In this document: one piece after another, positions 34,091 through 42,541 of the stretch
Numbering within the stretch: position 1 is the first letter of the stretch
Layout: each line of letters starts with the position of its first letter
Source: Amycolatopsis sp. DSM 110486
Lineage (GTDB): Bacteria; Actinomycetota; Actinomycetes; Mycobacteriales; Pseudonocardiaceae
Assembly (NCBI RefSeq): GCF_019468465.1
Contig: NZ_CP080519.1
Location: 4,603,001-4,667,000 of the forward strand
Length of the DNA: 64,000 bases
Direction of reading: 5' to 3'
Translations under genes and position numbers: made by a program
Notes under the pieces: generated by a model
Told to the model about the DNA's origin: nothing
The model's input: the letters and a program-made list of their open reading frames with translations, nothing else
Database searches by the model: none

Positions 34091-34129
34091 TGTGGACAAG
34101 TCGGGGCCCCCGCTGGCTGCTGTGGACAA
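34091..34129 (+). promoter_or_regulatory. Pair of DnaA-box sequences
   Basis: TGTGGACAA occurs at 34091-34099 and again at 34121-34129, exactly 30 bases apart in the same orientation. This is the complement of TTGTCCACA, the DnaA box consensus known from Streptomyces origins. The stretch is gene-free and follows a short AT-rich patch (CAGTTTATCGTTACC). Confidence 0.5.
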
Positions 34130-34431
34130 CTCAGAGCAAGGCACTTGACATCAGACCCGGCGTTGGCCGGCCATCGACCGTCGCCGCCACTTGCCCCAGC
34201 GCCGGACAGAACGACCGCGACCGGCTGCTGCGGATCACCGTGAAGCCGGCGCCCGGCCAAGGCGGTGACGCCGCGCTGCTCGCCACCTCGACCCGCGACC
34301 TGCTCCTGCGCCTCAACAGCGAGGCCACTACGTGCCCGCCGAACGGCAGCTGCCCGAGGTCGTCCTGCGGCCGGATGGCGATCCCGAATACTTCCTGCTC
34401 GCGTCAAGCACCGCTACGCCCGCGGGACGTG

Positions 34432-34464
34432 AAAGGGGCGGAACCCGCAGGCCCCGCCCCTTTT
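34432..34464 (-). terminator. Terminator of the TNT-domain gene
   Basis: Stem AAAAGGGGCGG / CCGCCCCTTTC-type, 10 to 11 bp, with A/T runs on both sides, 24 bases past the stop of the minus-strand toxin gene. Symmetric, so possibly bidirectional. Confidence 0.8.
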
Positions 34465-34487
34465 CAGCAAGCAACTCAATCAACAAC

Positions 34488-37400
34488 TCAGTCGATCGGC
34501 GGTTCACCCGGCTCCAGCTCGAGCAGGTCGCCCTCGGCCAGCAGTTCCTCGATCGAGGCGGGCAGCAGGTACGCCGAACCCCCGCCGGGCTGGTTGAACC
34601 ACGGGATCGCGACACCGGCGAGCGTCTCGAGCGGACGCTGCACGCGGTACACGTGGTACGGCCGGTTCACCCACTCCGGCACCAGCGAACGCTCCTCGAA
34701 CGGCGTCCCCGCGGCGTAGGTCAGGTTGCCGCTCGGGCCGCCGAAGCGGTCGAGCTCGCTGCCCGCGGGCAGTTCACGGATTTCCTTGCCGCGGAACAAC
34801 GTCAGCGGCGGCTCACCCGACAGCGGCCCGATCGGCCACTGGTTGTTGCCACCGCCACCGCCACCGGCGGCGGCTCGCGGCGCTCCGTTGGCCCGCGCCG
34901 GCTCCTCCCGGCGCGACGGCGCGACGGGCGCACCCGGTCCACCCGGTCCACTCGGTCCACCGGGGCCGGCCGGACCACCGAGACCAGGCCCACCGAGACC
35001 AGGACCACCGAGACCAGGACCACCGAGACCGGGTCCACCCGGCCCGCCGACGGGAGCACCCGGCGGCACACCGGGCCCAGTCGGCAAGCCCAGCCCGCCA
35101 CCCACAGGGGGAGCGGGGGGCATCGGCGGCTCCCGGCGCTGCAGCGGCTGAACCGGCGGGGTCACCTGCGTCGGCGGCTGCGGAGGCGGGGGCGGCGGGA
35201 CCTGTCGCTGCGGCGGCTCTTCGGCCTCGGGCTCGTCGCCCAGCAGCTCCTCGGCCGACGTGAACGCCGTCTGCTCCTGCGGCGGCACGGCCTCGCGCGG
35301 GCGCACCGGGAACGAACCCGTGGCGACCTCCGGCGAAAGCGTCGTCACCACCGGCGGCTTCGGGGCTTCGGCCACGGGCTCTGCCGGCGGTGCGGGCGGC
35401 TGCTCCTCGGCGGGCTCGTGGCCGTCGGGGTGCAGCAGGACCTTGCCGAGCATGAACGCGGCGGCGTCGTCGGAGTCGCCGAACACTGCCGGGTTGATCA
35501 GCTCGCCGTCGTACCAGCCGACGCGCCAGCCCTCGTCCACCTGCTCCACGGTCCAGCCGCGCTCGGTCGGCGTGCCCAGCTGGTAGGCGGCGTCCGGCAC
35601 GTCCAGCTCGTCGAGGCGCGTCTGCAGCTTCGCCAGCGCGGGTTCGGCCGGGAGATCGCGACGCGGCCGTCTCGGCGGCTGCTGGGGCTGCCGCTGCGGT
35701 TCCCCGGCCGGCTCCGGCCGGGCGCCGGCGCGCGGCGGCACGGGCAGCTCGGGCACCGGCAGGACACCCGGCACCCCCTCGTCGGGCGTGATCATCGCGG
35801 TCGGCGGGCCCGAGTCGAAGTCCGGTTCGCGGCCGGCGGGGCCGCCACCGTCGCGGGGCTGGTCGCCGTACTGGGACTCGCCGTACGGCTGCTCGTCGTA
35901 GTGCTCGTCGCCCTCGTACTGCTCGTCCTGGTACTGGCCCGACTGGTCGTACTGGCCGTCTTCGAAGTGCTGGCCGTCCTCGAACGACTGGCTGTTCTCG
36001 AACGACTGGCTGTTCTCGAACGTCTGCGTGTTCTCGAGCGGCTGGCCACCCTCAAACGACCGCGTGTCCTCGAACGACCGCGCCTCCTCGAACGACTGCG
36101 CGTTTTCGAAAGGCTCGGCTTCTTGGTACTGCTCCTCGCCGCGGTCGGCCGGGGCGTACAGCGCGGTGTGCTGCTCGGCCGGCTCCTCATGCCGCGAAGG
36201 TTCGTCAGTGTGAGTGAACAGCACCGGCTCTTCCTCGAGCGGCTGCTCGGCCGGAGCGGCGTCGACGGGCGCGTACAGCGCCGTCTGCTCGGCGTCCTCC
36301 TCCGGCGGGGCGGAGTTCGGGTCGACCGGCGCGTAGATCGCCGTGCGCTGCTGTTCTTCGTGCGCGGGTGGTGCGGCGCTGGGGTCGACGGGCGCGTACA
36401 TCGCCGTGCGTTGCTGCTCTTCGTGCGCGGGCGGTGCGGCGTTCGGGTCGACCGGCGGGTACATCGCTGTGCGCTGCTGCTCTTCGTGCGCCTGCCGTGC
36501 GGCGTTCGGGTCCACGGGCGCGTACATCGCGGTCCGCTCGGCCACCGGCGTCGGGTTGTCGGCCGCGGCGCCGTTCGGCGGCGCGCCCGCGTTCGACCCG
36601 GCGCCGTTGGGGGCCGGTTCGAAGTCCGAGTGCTGCTGGTCCTCGAAGTGGTCCTCGCCGCCGAAGCGGTCGCCGAACTCGTCGTAGCGCTCGTCCTGGT
36701 ACTGCTCGTTCTCGAAGCCCGGGCCGTCGTCATGCTGCGGGCCGGAACCGTCGAAGACCTGCTCGAACGGCGGTTCGGCCGGGGCCTCCGGCTCGGCGGG
36801 CGGCGTGTGCACGGCGAGCGGCACGTCGACCGGCGCGGGCGGAGCGGCTTCGGGAGCCGGGGCCGGCGGCGCCTGGGCGGCCGGGGGAGCAGGCGGCGTG
36901 GGCGGCTGCTGCTGTTGCGGCGGCGGGCCTGGACGCTGCTGCTGACTGCCCCGCGTGAGGTAGGCGGTGGCGCCCTGCAGCGCGAGGTCGTCGACCTGCG
37001 GCAGCTGGAAGCCGTTGGACCGGATGTGCTCCACCAGGTCGGGCTCGGGCGATACGCCGTACCGGCGCAGGTAGAAGTTCACGGCCGCGGGCCAGATCCA
37101 CTGCCCGTCGCTGTGGAAGGCCACGGGCACGGTCGCCTCGGGCGTCGGCGCGAGGCGGTCGATGTCGTAGCCGCGGTCCTGCACCACCACGGGCGCGTGG
37201 TCGAGGTAGTCGAGCAGGCGGTCCTGCTCGGCGACGTCGAGATCGGGCCGGTTGATGACCGGACGCCCGGCGGGACCGATCGTGTCGAAGATCCGCGCGA
37301 TGCGGAAGTGCGGGCCGGGCTGCTCGGGGCCGAGGCCGGACAGGCGCCGGATCAGCCACTCCGGCACGTTCTCCTCTGTCCGGGGGAACATGCGCAGCTC

Positions 37401-37766
37401 GTCCTGGTACGCCTGGGGTGGCGGCGCGAGGTGCCACGTGGGCTCCTCGCGGTTGTACTCGAGGTTGTAGCTGGACGGGTGGTCGAGCTGGTAGCGCGCG
37501 TTGAACCACGTGCCGCGGCCGTCGCGGTACATGCCCGCGCGCAGCCGGCCGAAGAGCGTCGCGATGTCGTGGGTGGCGACCCACTCCTGCCCGGTGCCGT
37601 CTTCGGTGCGGATCTCGCCCGTCAGCTCGTGGTACCTGCCGACGGCCCGATACTCCACCGTGACCTTGCGCCAGTCGCGTGGTGCTGCGCGCAGCAGGGC
37701 GAGTCCGATCTGCTTGACCAGTGTGTCCTGCTCGGTCGCGTTCAGCTGCGTCGTCGGTTGTGCCAC
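34488..37766 (-). CDS. TNT-domain NAD+ glycohydrolase toxin-like protein
   Basis: A 1,092-residue modular protein. The C-terminal 105 residues match the tuberculosis necrotizing toxin (TNT) fold: ELDRFGGPSGNLTYAAGTPFEERSLVPEW...YHVYRVQRPLETLAGVAIPWFNQPGGGSAYLLPASIEELL; such domains hydrolyse NAD+. The N-terminal 270 residues look globular (VEYRAVGRYHELTGEIRTEDG, TWFNARYQLDHPSSYNLEYN). The centre is repetitive: five MY-PVDP-A-type repeats, short F-E-N/D-repeats, and a collagen-like Gly-Pro-Gly-Leu run. No signal peptide, membrane helix or WXG100 domain is visible, so export is unclear. GTG 37766 lies 6 bases after a CAAAAT hexamer (leaderless). A perfect 16-bp palindrome precedes it. No obvious immunity gene lies beside it. 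Confidence 0.88.
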   Translation of the reverse strand: MAQPTTQLNATEQDTLVKQIGLALLRAAPRDWRKVTVEYRAVGRYHELTGEIRTEDGTGQEWVATHDIATLFGRLRAGMYRDGRGTWFNARYQLDHPSSYNLEYNREEPTWHLAPPPQAYQDELRMFPRTEENVPEWLIRRLSGLGPEQPGPHFRIARIFDTIGPAGRPVINRPDLDVAEQDRLLDYLDHAPVVVQDRGYDIDRLAPTPEATVPVAFHSDGQWIWPAAVNFYLRRYGVSPEPDLVEHIRSNGFQLPQVDDLALQGATAYLTRGSQQQRPGPPPQQQQPPTPPAPPAAQAPPAPAPEAAPPAPVDVPLAVHTPPAEPEAPAEPPFEQVFDGSGPQHDDGPGFENEQYQDERYDEFGDRFGGEDHFEDQQHSDFEPAPNGAGSNAGAPPNGAAADNPTPVAERTAMYAPVDPNAARQAHEEQQRTAMYPPVDPNAAPPAHEEQQRTAMYAPVDPSAAPPAHEEQQRTAIYAPVDPNSAPPEEDAEQTALYAPVDAAPAEQPLEEEPVLFTHTDEPSRHEEPAEQHTALYAPADRGEEQYQEAEPFENAQSFEEARSFEDTRSFEGGQPLENTQTFENSQSFENSQSFEDGQHFEDGQYDQSGQYQDEQYEGDEHYDEQPYGESQYGDQPRDGGGPAGREPDFDSGPPTAMITPDEGVPGVLPVPELPVPPRAGARPEPAGEPQRQPQQPPRRPRRDLPAEPALAKLQTRLDELDVPDAAYQLGTPTERGWTVEQVDEGWRVGWYDGELINPAVFGDSDDAAAFMLGKVLLHPDGHEPAEEQPPAPPAEPVAEAPKPPVVTTLSPEVATGSFPVRPREAVPPQEQTAFTSAEELLGDEPEAEEPPQRQVPPPPPPQPPTQVTPPVQPLQRREPPMPPAPPVGGGLGLPTGPGVPPGAPVGGPGGPGLGGPGLGGPGLGGPGLGGPAGPGGPSGPGGPGAPVAPSRREEPARANGAPRAAAGGGGGGNNQWPIGPLSGEPPLTLFRGKEIRELPAGSELDRFGGPSGNLTYAAGTPFEERSLVPEWVNRPYHVYRVQRPLETLAGVAIPWFNQPGGGSAYLLPASIEELLAEGDLLELEPGEPPID

Positions 37767-37781
37767 GGGAACATTTTGACT

Positions 37782-37797
37782 GTTCGCGCGCGCGAAC
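37782..37797. promoter_or_regulatory. Palindrome upstream of the TNT-domain gene
   Basis: GTTCGCGCGCGCGAAC, perfect over 16 bp, 16 bases before the GTG start and next to the predicted -10 hexamer. It is a candidate operator for a dimeric repressor. It is not a LexA box, since the half sites are in the opposite order. Confidence 0.5.
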
Positions 37798-38041
37798 GCA
37801 CCCCGCATAGGTCTTTTGCCACTCAGGGGCGGTCTGACCTCGGTCGACGCGCGATGCTCAAGATCACACACCCGTGCGGGCTGGGACTGGGCTCCGGCGT
37901 TGGGGTGACGACGAGTCTACGTCCGGTGGCCCTGCGCGTCCGATCACGACGCGCGGGCCGATCGGGTGGTGCGGCGAGCACGCTGCGTATGCGGCCTGGG
38001 CGAGATCCGGGCGCGGGCGGCGCTTTGCGAGAATGGTCACC

Positions 38042-38899
38042 GTGACGGCGAAGATTCTGGACGGCAAGGCCACGAAGGACGCCATTTTCGCGGAGCTGCG
38101 CCCGCGGGTGGCCGCGCTCGCCGAGCGGGGCGTGGTCCCCGGGCTGGGCACGGTGCTGGTCGGCGACGACCCGGGCTCGCACTCGTACGTGAAGATGAAG
38201 CACGCGGACAGCGCGAAGATCGGCGTCAACTCGATCCGCCGCGATCTGCCCGCCGACATCTCGCAGGAGAAGCTCGAGGCCGTCATCGACGACCTCAACG
38301 CCGACCCGGCGTGCCACGGCTACATCGTGCAGCTGCCCCTGCCCAAGCACCTCGACGCCAACCGCGTCCTCGAGCGCATCGACCCCGACAAGGACGCCGA
38401 CGGCCTCGCCCCCACGAGCCTCGGCCGCCTCGTCCTCGGCCAGCGCGGCCCGTTGCCGTGCACGCCGTACGGGATCATCGAGCTGCTCCGCCGCCACGGC
38501 GTGGTGCTGGACGGCGCCAACGTGACGGTGGTCGGCCGCGGCATCACCGTCGGCCGCACGATGGGCCTGCTGCTCACGCGACGCAGCGAGAACTCCACCG
38601 TGACGCTCTGCCACACCGGCACGCGCGACCTCGCCGCCGAGGTCCGCCGCGCCGACATCGTCATCGCCGCCGCCGGCGTGCCCGGCATCATCAAGCCCGA
38701 CATGGTGGCCCCCGGCGCGGCTGTGCTGGACGTCGGCGTCTCCCACGTCGACGGCAAGCTCACGGGCGACGTGGACCCGGGCGTGGCCGAGGTCGCGGGC
38801 TGGCTCTCACCGAACCCGGGCGGTGTCGGCCCGATGACCCGCGCGATGCTCGTGTCGAACGTCGTCGAAGCCGCCGAGCGCGCGGTCGCGAGCCGGTGA
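38042..38899 (+). CDS. folD: Methylene-THF dehydrogenase/cyclohydrolase
   Basis: Interconverts 5,10-methylene-, methenyl- and 10-formyl-THF, the donor used by purN and purH. The 285-residue product has [23 protein letters not shown], the catalytic Lys region [17 protein letters not shown] (YVxxK), [28 protein letters not shown] and the NADP-binding [16 protein letters not shown], ending [15 protein letters not shown] use GTG 38042, 7 bases after GAGAAT; ATG 38033 in frame is the alternative. It overlaps the next gene by 4 bases. Confidence 0.96.
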   Translation: MTAKILDGKATKDAIFAELRPRVAALAERGVVPGLGTVLVGDDPGSHSYVKMKHADSAKIGVNSIRRDLPADISQEKLEAVIDDLNADPACHGYIVQLPLPKHLDANRVLERIDPDKDADGLAPTSLGRLVLGQRGPLPCTPYGIIELLRRHGVVLDGANVTVVGRGITVGRTMGLLLTRRSENSTVTLCHTGTRDLAAEVRRADIVIAAAGVPGIIKPDMVAPGAAVLDVGVSHVDGKLTGDVDPGVAEVAGWLSPNPGGVGPMTRAMLVSNVVEAAERAVASR

Positions 38900-39207
38900 C
38901 CATGACCGCAGACCGGCCTCGCACGAAACGGTCGTGGACCGTCCACGTGCCGTTCGGGCTGGTCATGCTGCTGCTGCTCGCCGCGGCGCTGCGGATCCTG
39001 CAGTACCACTGGCGAGAGGGCGCGGTGCTGGTCGGCGCCGCGCTGTTCGTGGGCGGGTTGTTGCGGCTGCTGCTGCCGGAGGACCGCGTCGGGCTGCTGG
39101 CGATCCGCGGCAAGGTCGTGGACATCGTCACCTACTTCGCCCTGTGCGCTGCCGTGTTGTACATCGCCTTGACGATCACGGGCGGTCCGTTCGACGCCAC
39201 GTCCTGA
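38896..39207 (+). CDS. DUF3017 membrane protein
   Basis: A 103-residue protein with three hydrophobic helices: [37 protein letters not shown] and [21 protein letters not shown]. The pattern W...E(G)AVLVGAAL and the position next to folD are those of DUF3017, whose function is unknown. GTG 38896 overlaps the folD stop (GTGA), so I prefer it; ATG 38902 is equally possible and differs by two residues. A strong terminator follows. Confidence 0.88.
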   Translation: MTMTADRPRTKRSWTVHVPFGLVMLLLLAAALRILQYHWREGAVLVGAALFVGGLLRLLLPEDRVGLLAIRGKVVDIVTYFALCAAVLYIALTITGGPFDATS

Positions 39208-39226
39208 CGGCTTGTAGTCCCGGAAC

Positions 39227-39269
39227 GCGAAGCGGCCCCGCACCGAGCACTGGTGCGGGGCCGCTTCGC
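39227..39269. terminator. Bidirectional terminator between DUF3017 and MFS genes
   Basis: Perfect 18-bp stem GCGAAGCGGCCCCGCACC / GGTGCGGGGCCGCTTCGC with a 7-base loop between two convergent genes. Confidence 0.88.
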
Positions 39270-39281
39270 GTCATCCGGGTG

Positions 39282-40466
39282 TCACGAAGCCAGGACCAGC
39301 TCCCGCTGCTCCTCGGCCCGCGCGTCGCGCCGGTCCAAGGTCCCGGAAACCGCCGCGATCGACAGCCCGAGCACGGCCAGCGTCGCGCCGACCCAGTTGG
39401 GCGCCACCAGCCCGAGGCCGCCGGCGATCACCAGTCCACCGAGGTACGCGCCGATCGAGTTCGCGATGTTGAACGCCGACTGCACGGCCGCCGACACCAG
39501 CGACGGAGTTCCGCCGGCCTTCTGCATGATCCGCGTCTGCATCATCGGGCCGATCATGAAGCCCGCGACACCGACGAAGAAGATCGTGATCGCCGCGCCG
39601 ACCTTCGAGTGGGCCGTCAGCGTGAAGATCCCCAGCACCACCGCCAGCGAAAGCATCGCCGCGTACAGCGAAGGCATCAGCGCGCGGTCCGCGAGCCGCC
39701 CGCCCAGGTAGTTGCCGACGGTCATCCCGACACCCGCCAGCGACAGCAGCAGCGTCACGTCTGCGGGCGAGTACCCGGCGACGTCCGTGAGCATCGGCGC
39801 GATGTACGACATGCACGCGAACACCCCACCGAGCCCGAAGGTCACGATCGCCAGCGCCAGCCACACCTGCGGTCGCCGGAACGCGCCCAGTTCACCGCGC
39901 AGCGTTGCCTCGGCGGGCCGGCCCTGGTGCGGCACCAGCTTGGCGATGGCGGCCGCGGCGAACAGGCCGATCACCGCGACCACCCCGAACGTCGCCCGCC
40001 AGCCCACCTGCTGGCCCAGCAACGTCCCGAGCGGCACGCCGACGACGTTTGCCAGCGTCAGCCCCATGAACATCATCGACACGGCCTTCGCGCGGTCGCC
40101 CGGCTTCACCAGGCTCGACGCGACCACCGCGCCGGCGCCGAAGAACGCGCCGTGCGGCAGGCCGGCCAGGAAGCGGAACGCGATGCCGAAACCCTGGTTC
40201 GGCGACAGCGCGAACAGGGCGTTGCCCAGCGTGAACAGGCCCATCATCGCGAGCAGCATGGTCTTGCGCGGCAGCCGCACGGCCACCGCGGTCAGCAGCG
40301 GTGCGCCGATCACGACACCGAGCGCGTAGGCGGAGATGAAGTAGCCGGCGGTGGGGATGTCGATGTGGAAGTCCGCGGCGGCCTGGGGCAGCACACCCAT
40401 CATCACGAACTCGGTGGTCCCGATGCCGAAGGCACCGATGGCGAGCGCGAGCAACGCGACGGGCAC
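39282..40466 (-). CDS. MFS transporter, drug/arabinose efflux type
   Basis: A 394-residue 12-helix major facilitator of the AraJ/DHA1 type. It begins MPVALLALAIGAFGIGTTEFVMMGVLPQAAADFHI, the typical first helix with the GTTEFV motif, has the loop 2-3 motif (RLPRKTMLLAMMGLF) and motif C-like GLTLANVVGVPLGTLLGQ. Probable proton-driven export of small hydrophobic compounds. GTG 40466 has GGAAGGAGAG 6 bases upstream. The gene faces the DUF3017 gene and is followed by a shared terminator. Substrate unknown. Confidence 0.92.
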   Translation of the reverse strand: MPVALLALAIGAFGIGTTEFVMMGVLPQAAADFHIDIPTAGYFISAYALGVVIGAPLLTAVAVRLPRKTMLLAMMGLFTLGNALFALSPNQGFGIAFRFLAGLPHGAFFGAGAVVASSLVKPGDRAKAVSMMFMGLTLANVVGVPLGTLLGQQVGWRATFGVVAVIGLFAAAAIAKLVPHQGRPAEATLRGELGAFRRPQVWLALAIVTFGLGGVFACMSYIAPMLTDVAGYSPADVTLLLSLAGVGMTVGNYLGGRLADRALMPSLYAAMLSLAVVLGIFTLTAHSKVGAAITIFFVGVAGFMIGPMMQTRIMQKAGGTPSLVSAAVQSAFNIANSIGAYLGGLVIAGGLGLVAPNWVGATLAVLGLSIAAVSGTLDRRDARAEEQRELVLAS

Positions 40467-40538
40467 GGCTCTCCTTCCTTGAGAAATCGATTACTCAGCC
40501 CGGGGCGACCCCGTTCTGAAGCGCTTTAGACGAGGGGC

Positions 40539-40582
40539 AAAAAACAAGACAGCCGTGCGGCCCCGACGCCGTCGTGCTGTCT
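40539..40582 (-). terminator. Terminator of the ArsR gene
   Basis: On the minus strand AGACAGC pairs with GCTGTCT across a larger GC-rich arm, followed by TTGTTTTTTG. It lies between the ArsR gene and the MFS gene downstream of it. Confidence 0.75.
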
Positions 40583-40656
40583 GCACCCAGTTCAACCGAT
40601 AGGGCGTGGTTTTGTCATCCCGGTATCCGGGTGAGGCTCTTCACGTAGGGCGACCG

Positions 40657-40980
40657 TCAGCGGCGCGCGGCGAGCACCCCGTCGAGCAAGCCTGGCGCCA
40701 GCTCGTCAAGATCGTTGCGGCGCAAGGAGTTGAACCGCGTCGTGCCTTCCTGGCGGCCGGCGATCACGCCCGCGGCACGCAGGATGCCGAGGTGGTGCGT
40801 GAGTGTGGACTTGGTCACCGGCACCTCGAGCCCGCCGCACGACACCTCGGCTTCGGTCCGGGCCAGTTGGCGCACGATCGCCAGGCGCACGGGGTCGGCG
40901 AGCGCGCGCAGCACCGACTCGACGGTCATCTCGTCGCACTCGGGGTGGACGAGCGGAGTCAGGTGCGTGGTGGCGGCCAT
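40657..40980 (-). CDS. ArsR-family transcriptional repressor
   Basis: A 107-residue winged HTH protein: MTVESVLRALADPVRLAIVRQLARTEAEVSCGGLEVPVTKSTLTHHLGILRAAGVIAGRQEGTTRFNSLRRNDL. The helix-turn-helix is VTKSTLTHHLGILRAAGVI. Metal-binding Cys pairs of ArsR/SmtB sensors are absent (single C in SCGG), so it probably senses an organic ligand. It is divergent from an MFS exporter, with two copies of a 16-bp repeat in between, one near each promoter; it very likely represses both. Confidence 0.9.
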   Translation of the reverse strand: MAATTHLTPLVHPECDEMTVESVLRALADPVRLAIVRQLARTEAEVSCGGLEVPVTKSTLTHHLGILRAAGVIAGRQEGTTRFNSLRRNDLDELAPGLLDGVLAARR

Positions 40981-40990
40981 GCGTCCATAG

Positions 40991-41057
40991 TACGACGTTC
41001 CTCGAAATTGTCGGGCCCGCGGTGTACGGTCGGCATCGAACTACGACGTTCGTCGAA
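40991..41057. promoter_or_regulatory. Duplicated operator between ArsR and MFS genes
   Basis: TACGACGTTCCTCGAA (40991-41006) and TACGACGTTCGTCGAA (41042-41057) differ at one base. Each contains the inverted half sites TTC-N2-GAA. One copy is 11 bases before the arsR-type start, the other 32 bases before the exporter start. Likely binding sites of the ArsR repressor. Confidence 0.75.
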
Positions 41058-41088
41058 CCAATCCCGTTCACCTCTTGGGGGCACCACC

Positions 41089-42288
41089 ATGTCCAGCGTC
41101 TCCACCTCGGGGAGCTCGCGTAACGCCGTGCTGGCGTTCGGGGCCTTCGGGGTCGGCACCAGCGGCTACATCGTCGCCGGACTGCTGCCGTCGCTCGTCT
41201 CGGAGCTGCACGTGTCGGCCACCGCCGCCGCGCAGCTCGTCACGTCGTTCGCCATCGCGTACGCGATCGGCTCGCCGCTGTTCGCCGCCGTCACCGGCCG
41301 CTGGGAGCGCCGGACGCTCCTGGTGGCCGCGCTCGTCGTCACCGGTCTCGGCAACCTGTTCGCCGCCGTCGCGCCTGGCTACACCACGCTGCTTCTCGCG
41401 CGGGTTGTCACGGCCGTCGGCGCCGCTGTCTTCACTCCGGCCGCCAGCGCCGTGGCCGCTGAGCTGACCACGCCGGAACGCCGCGGCCGCGCAGTCGCGA
41501 TGGTGTTCGGCGGGCTCACAGTCGCGTTGATCTTCGGGGTGCCGCTTGGCAGCCTGGTCTCGCAGCAGTGGGACTACCAGACTGCGTTCCTGCTCGTCGG
41601 CGTGCTGTCGCTGGCCGGCGCGGTCGCCGTGCGGCTCGTGCTGCCGCGGGTCGCGCCGCCGCCCGCGGTGCGGCTGGCCGAGCGCTTCGCGGTGGCGCGC
41701 GACAAGCGCGTGGTCGCGCTGCTCGTCACCACGGTGCTCGCGTGCCTCGGCGCGTTCATGGTCTACACGCTCTCGTCGCCACTGCTCGCCGTGACGGCCG
41801 GGATCACCGGAGGCACCGTCACTGTGCTGCTGTTCTGCTACGGCATCGGCGGCGCGCTGGGCAACTACCTTGGCGGCCGCGCGGCCGACCGGTGGGGCGC
41901 GCGCGTGCCGGTGCTCCTGGTGCTGGGCGGGATGACCGTCGTGCTGGCGCTGCTGCCGTTCACGTCGGTGACCGTGGCCGGCGCGGGCGTGACGTTCTTC
42001 GTGTGGGGCACGATCACGTGGGCGATCAACCCGCCGATGCAGCACCGGCTCATCGAGCTGTCGCCCGGGCACGCCGGGCTGGCCCTCTCGCTCAACGCGT
42101 CGGCGATCTACCTCGGCGTCGGGCTCTCCGGCATCGTCGGCGGCGCCGTGCTGACGTCGGCGGGGCCGACGGTGCTGCCGGAGATCGCCGCGGTGCTGAG
42201 CGCAGTCGCGATCGCGGTGATGGTTTTCTTCTGGGAGACGCGCCGCGCTCGTCGCGTGACGGCCCGGGAAGAAGTGGCCGTCGGCTAG
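41089..42288 (+). CDS. MFS transporter, Cml/Bcr-like drug exporter
   Basis: A 399-residue 12-helix MFS protein starting MSSVSTSGSSRNAVLAFGAFGVGTSGYIVAGLLPSLVSELHVS. Loop 2-3 motif A is TGRWERRTLLVAALVVTGL; motif C-like VALIFGVPLGSLVSQQWDYQTAF. Relatives export chloramphenicol, bicyclomycin or similar drugs. It is divergent from the ArsR repressor with duplicated operator sites, suggesting substrate-induced expression. ATG 41089 lies 31 bases after the second operator. The stop overlaps the end of the convergent DUF1918 gene by 4 bases. Confidence 0.92.
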   Translation: MSSVSTSGSSRNAVLAFGAFGVGTSGYIVAGLLPSLVSELHVSATAAAQLVTSFAIAYAIGSPLFAAVTGRWERRTLLVAALVVTGLGNLFAAVAPGYTTLLLARVVTAVGAAVFTPAASAVAAELTTPERRGRAVAMVFGGLTVALIFGVPLGSLVSQQWDYQTAFLLVGVLSLAGAVAVRLVLPRVAPPPAVRLAERFAVARDKRVVALLVTTVLACLGAFMVYTLSSPLLAVTAGITGGTVTVLLFCYGIGGALGNYLGGRAADRWGARVPVLLVLGGMTVVLALLPFTSVTVAGAGVTFFVWGTITWAINPPMQHRLIELSPGHAGLALSLNASAIYLGVGLSGIVGGAVLTSAGPTVLPEIAAVLSAVAIAVMVFFWETRRARRVTAREEVAVG

Positions 42289-42467
42289 TCGGTGACGATC
42301 TCGCAGTCGGGCCCGGGGTACAGCAGTGCTTCGTGTCCGTCGGCGAACCGGACCACGTACGGTGGTGAGCCGTCCGGGCCTCGCACCTCGAGGATCTCGG
42401 CGCGCTGCTCGGCAGCTCCCACCGTGCGGCCGTGGACCTGGATCTCGTCTCCTACCGTCGCGTGCAT
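42285..42467 (-). CDS. DUF1918 small protein
   Basis: A 60-residue SH3-like protein: MHATVGDEIQVHGRTVGAAEQRAEILEVRGPDGSPPYVVRFADGHEALLYPGPDC. The G-D-x-I...G...V..A.....EI.EV.G.DG.PPY.VRW.DGHE....PG.D pattern is that of DUF1918, abundant in actinobacteria and of unknown function. It converges with the MFS gene, sharing 4 bases. Confidence 0.92.
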   Translation of the reverse strand: MHATVGDEIQVHGRTVGAAEQRAEILEVRGPDGSPPYVVRFADGHEALLYPGPDCEIVTD

Positions 42468-42541
42468 GGGGTTTCACCTCCATGGTTGAGAGTAGGAGCG
42501 CTTCGCGGCCGCGTACAGGGCAGTTGTGCGAAGCTGACGGT

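Larger units (their letters stand above)
33836..34487. other. Decayed region with gene remnants
   Basis: No intact gene in 650 bases. Positions 33877-33966 encode a protein-like tail ending ELFGEPRMPTLVQYDR and a stop, without a beginning. Positions 34208-34420 encode RLLRITVKPAPGQGG...RDLLLRLNS and, after a frame change near 34320, HYVPAERQLPEVVLRPDGDP, like one frameshifted gene. I cannot name either. The block also contains two DnaA boxes and ends in a terminator. Confidence 0.5.

Noticed and set aside
34332..38045. 1,237-codon plus-strand open frame opposite the TNT-domain gene
   Set aside because: Antisense shadow: Arg/His/Gly/Val-rich with no domain, while the minus strand encodes recognisable domains.
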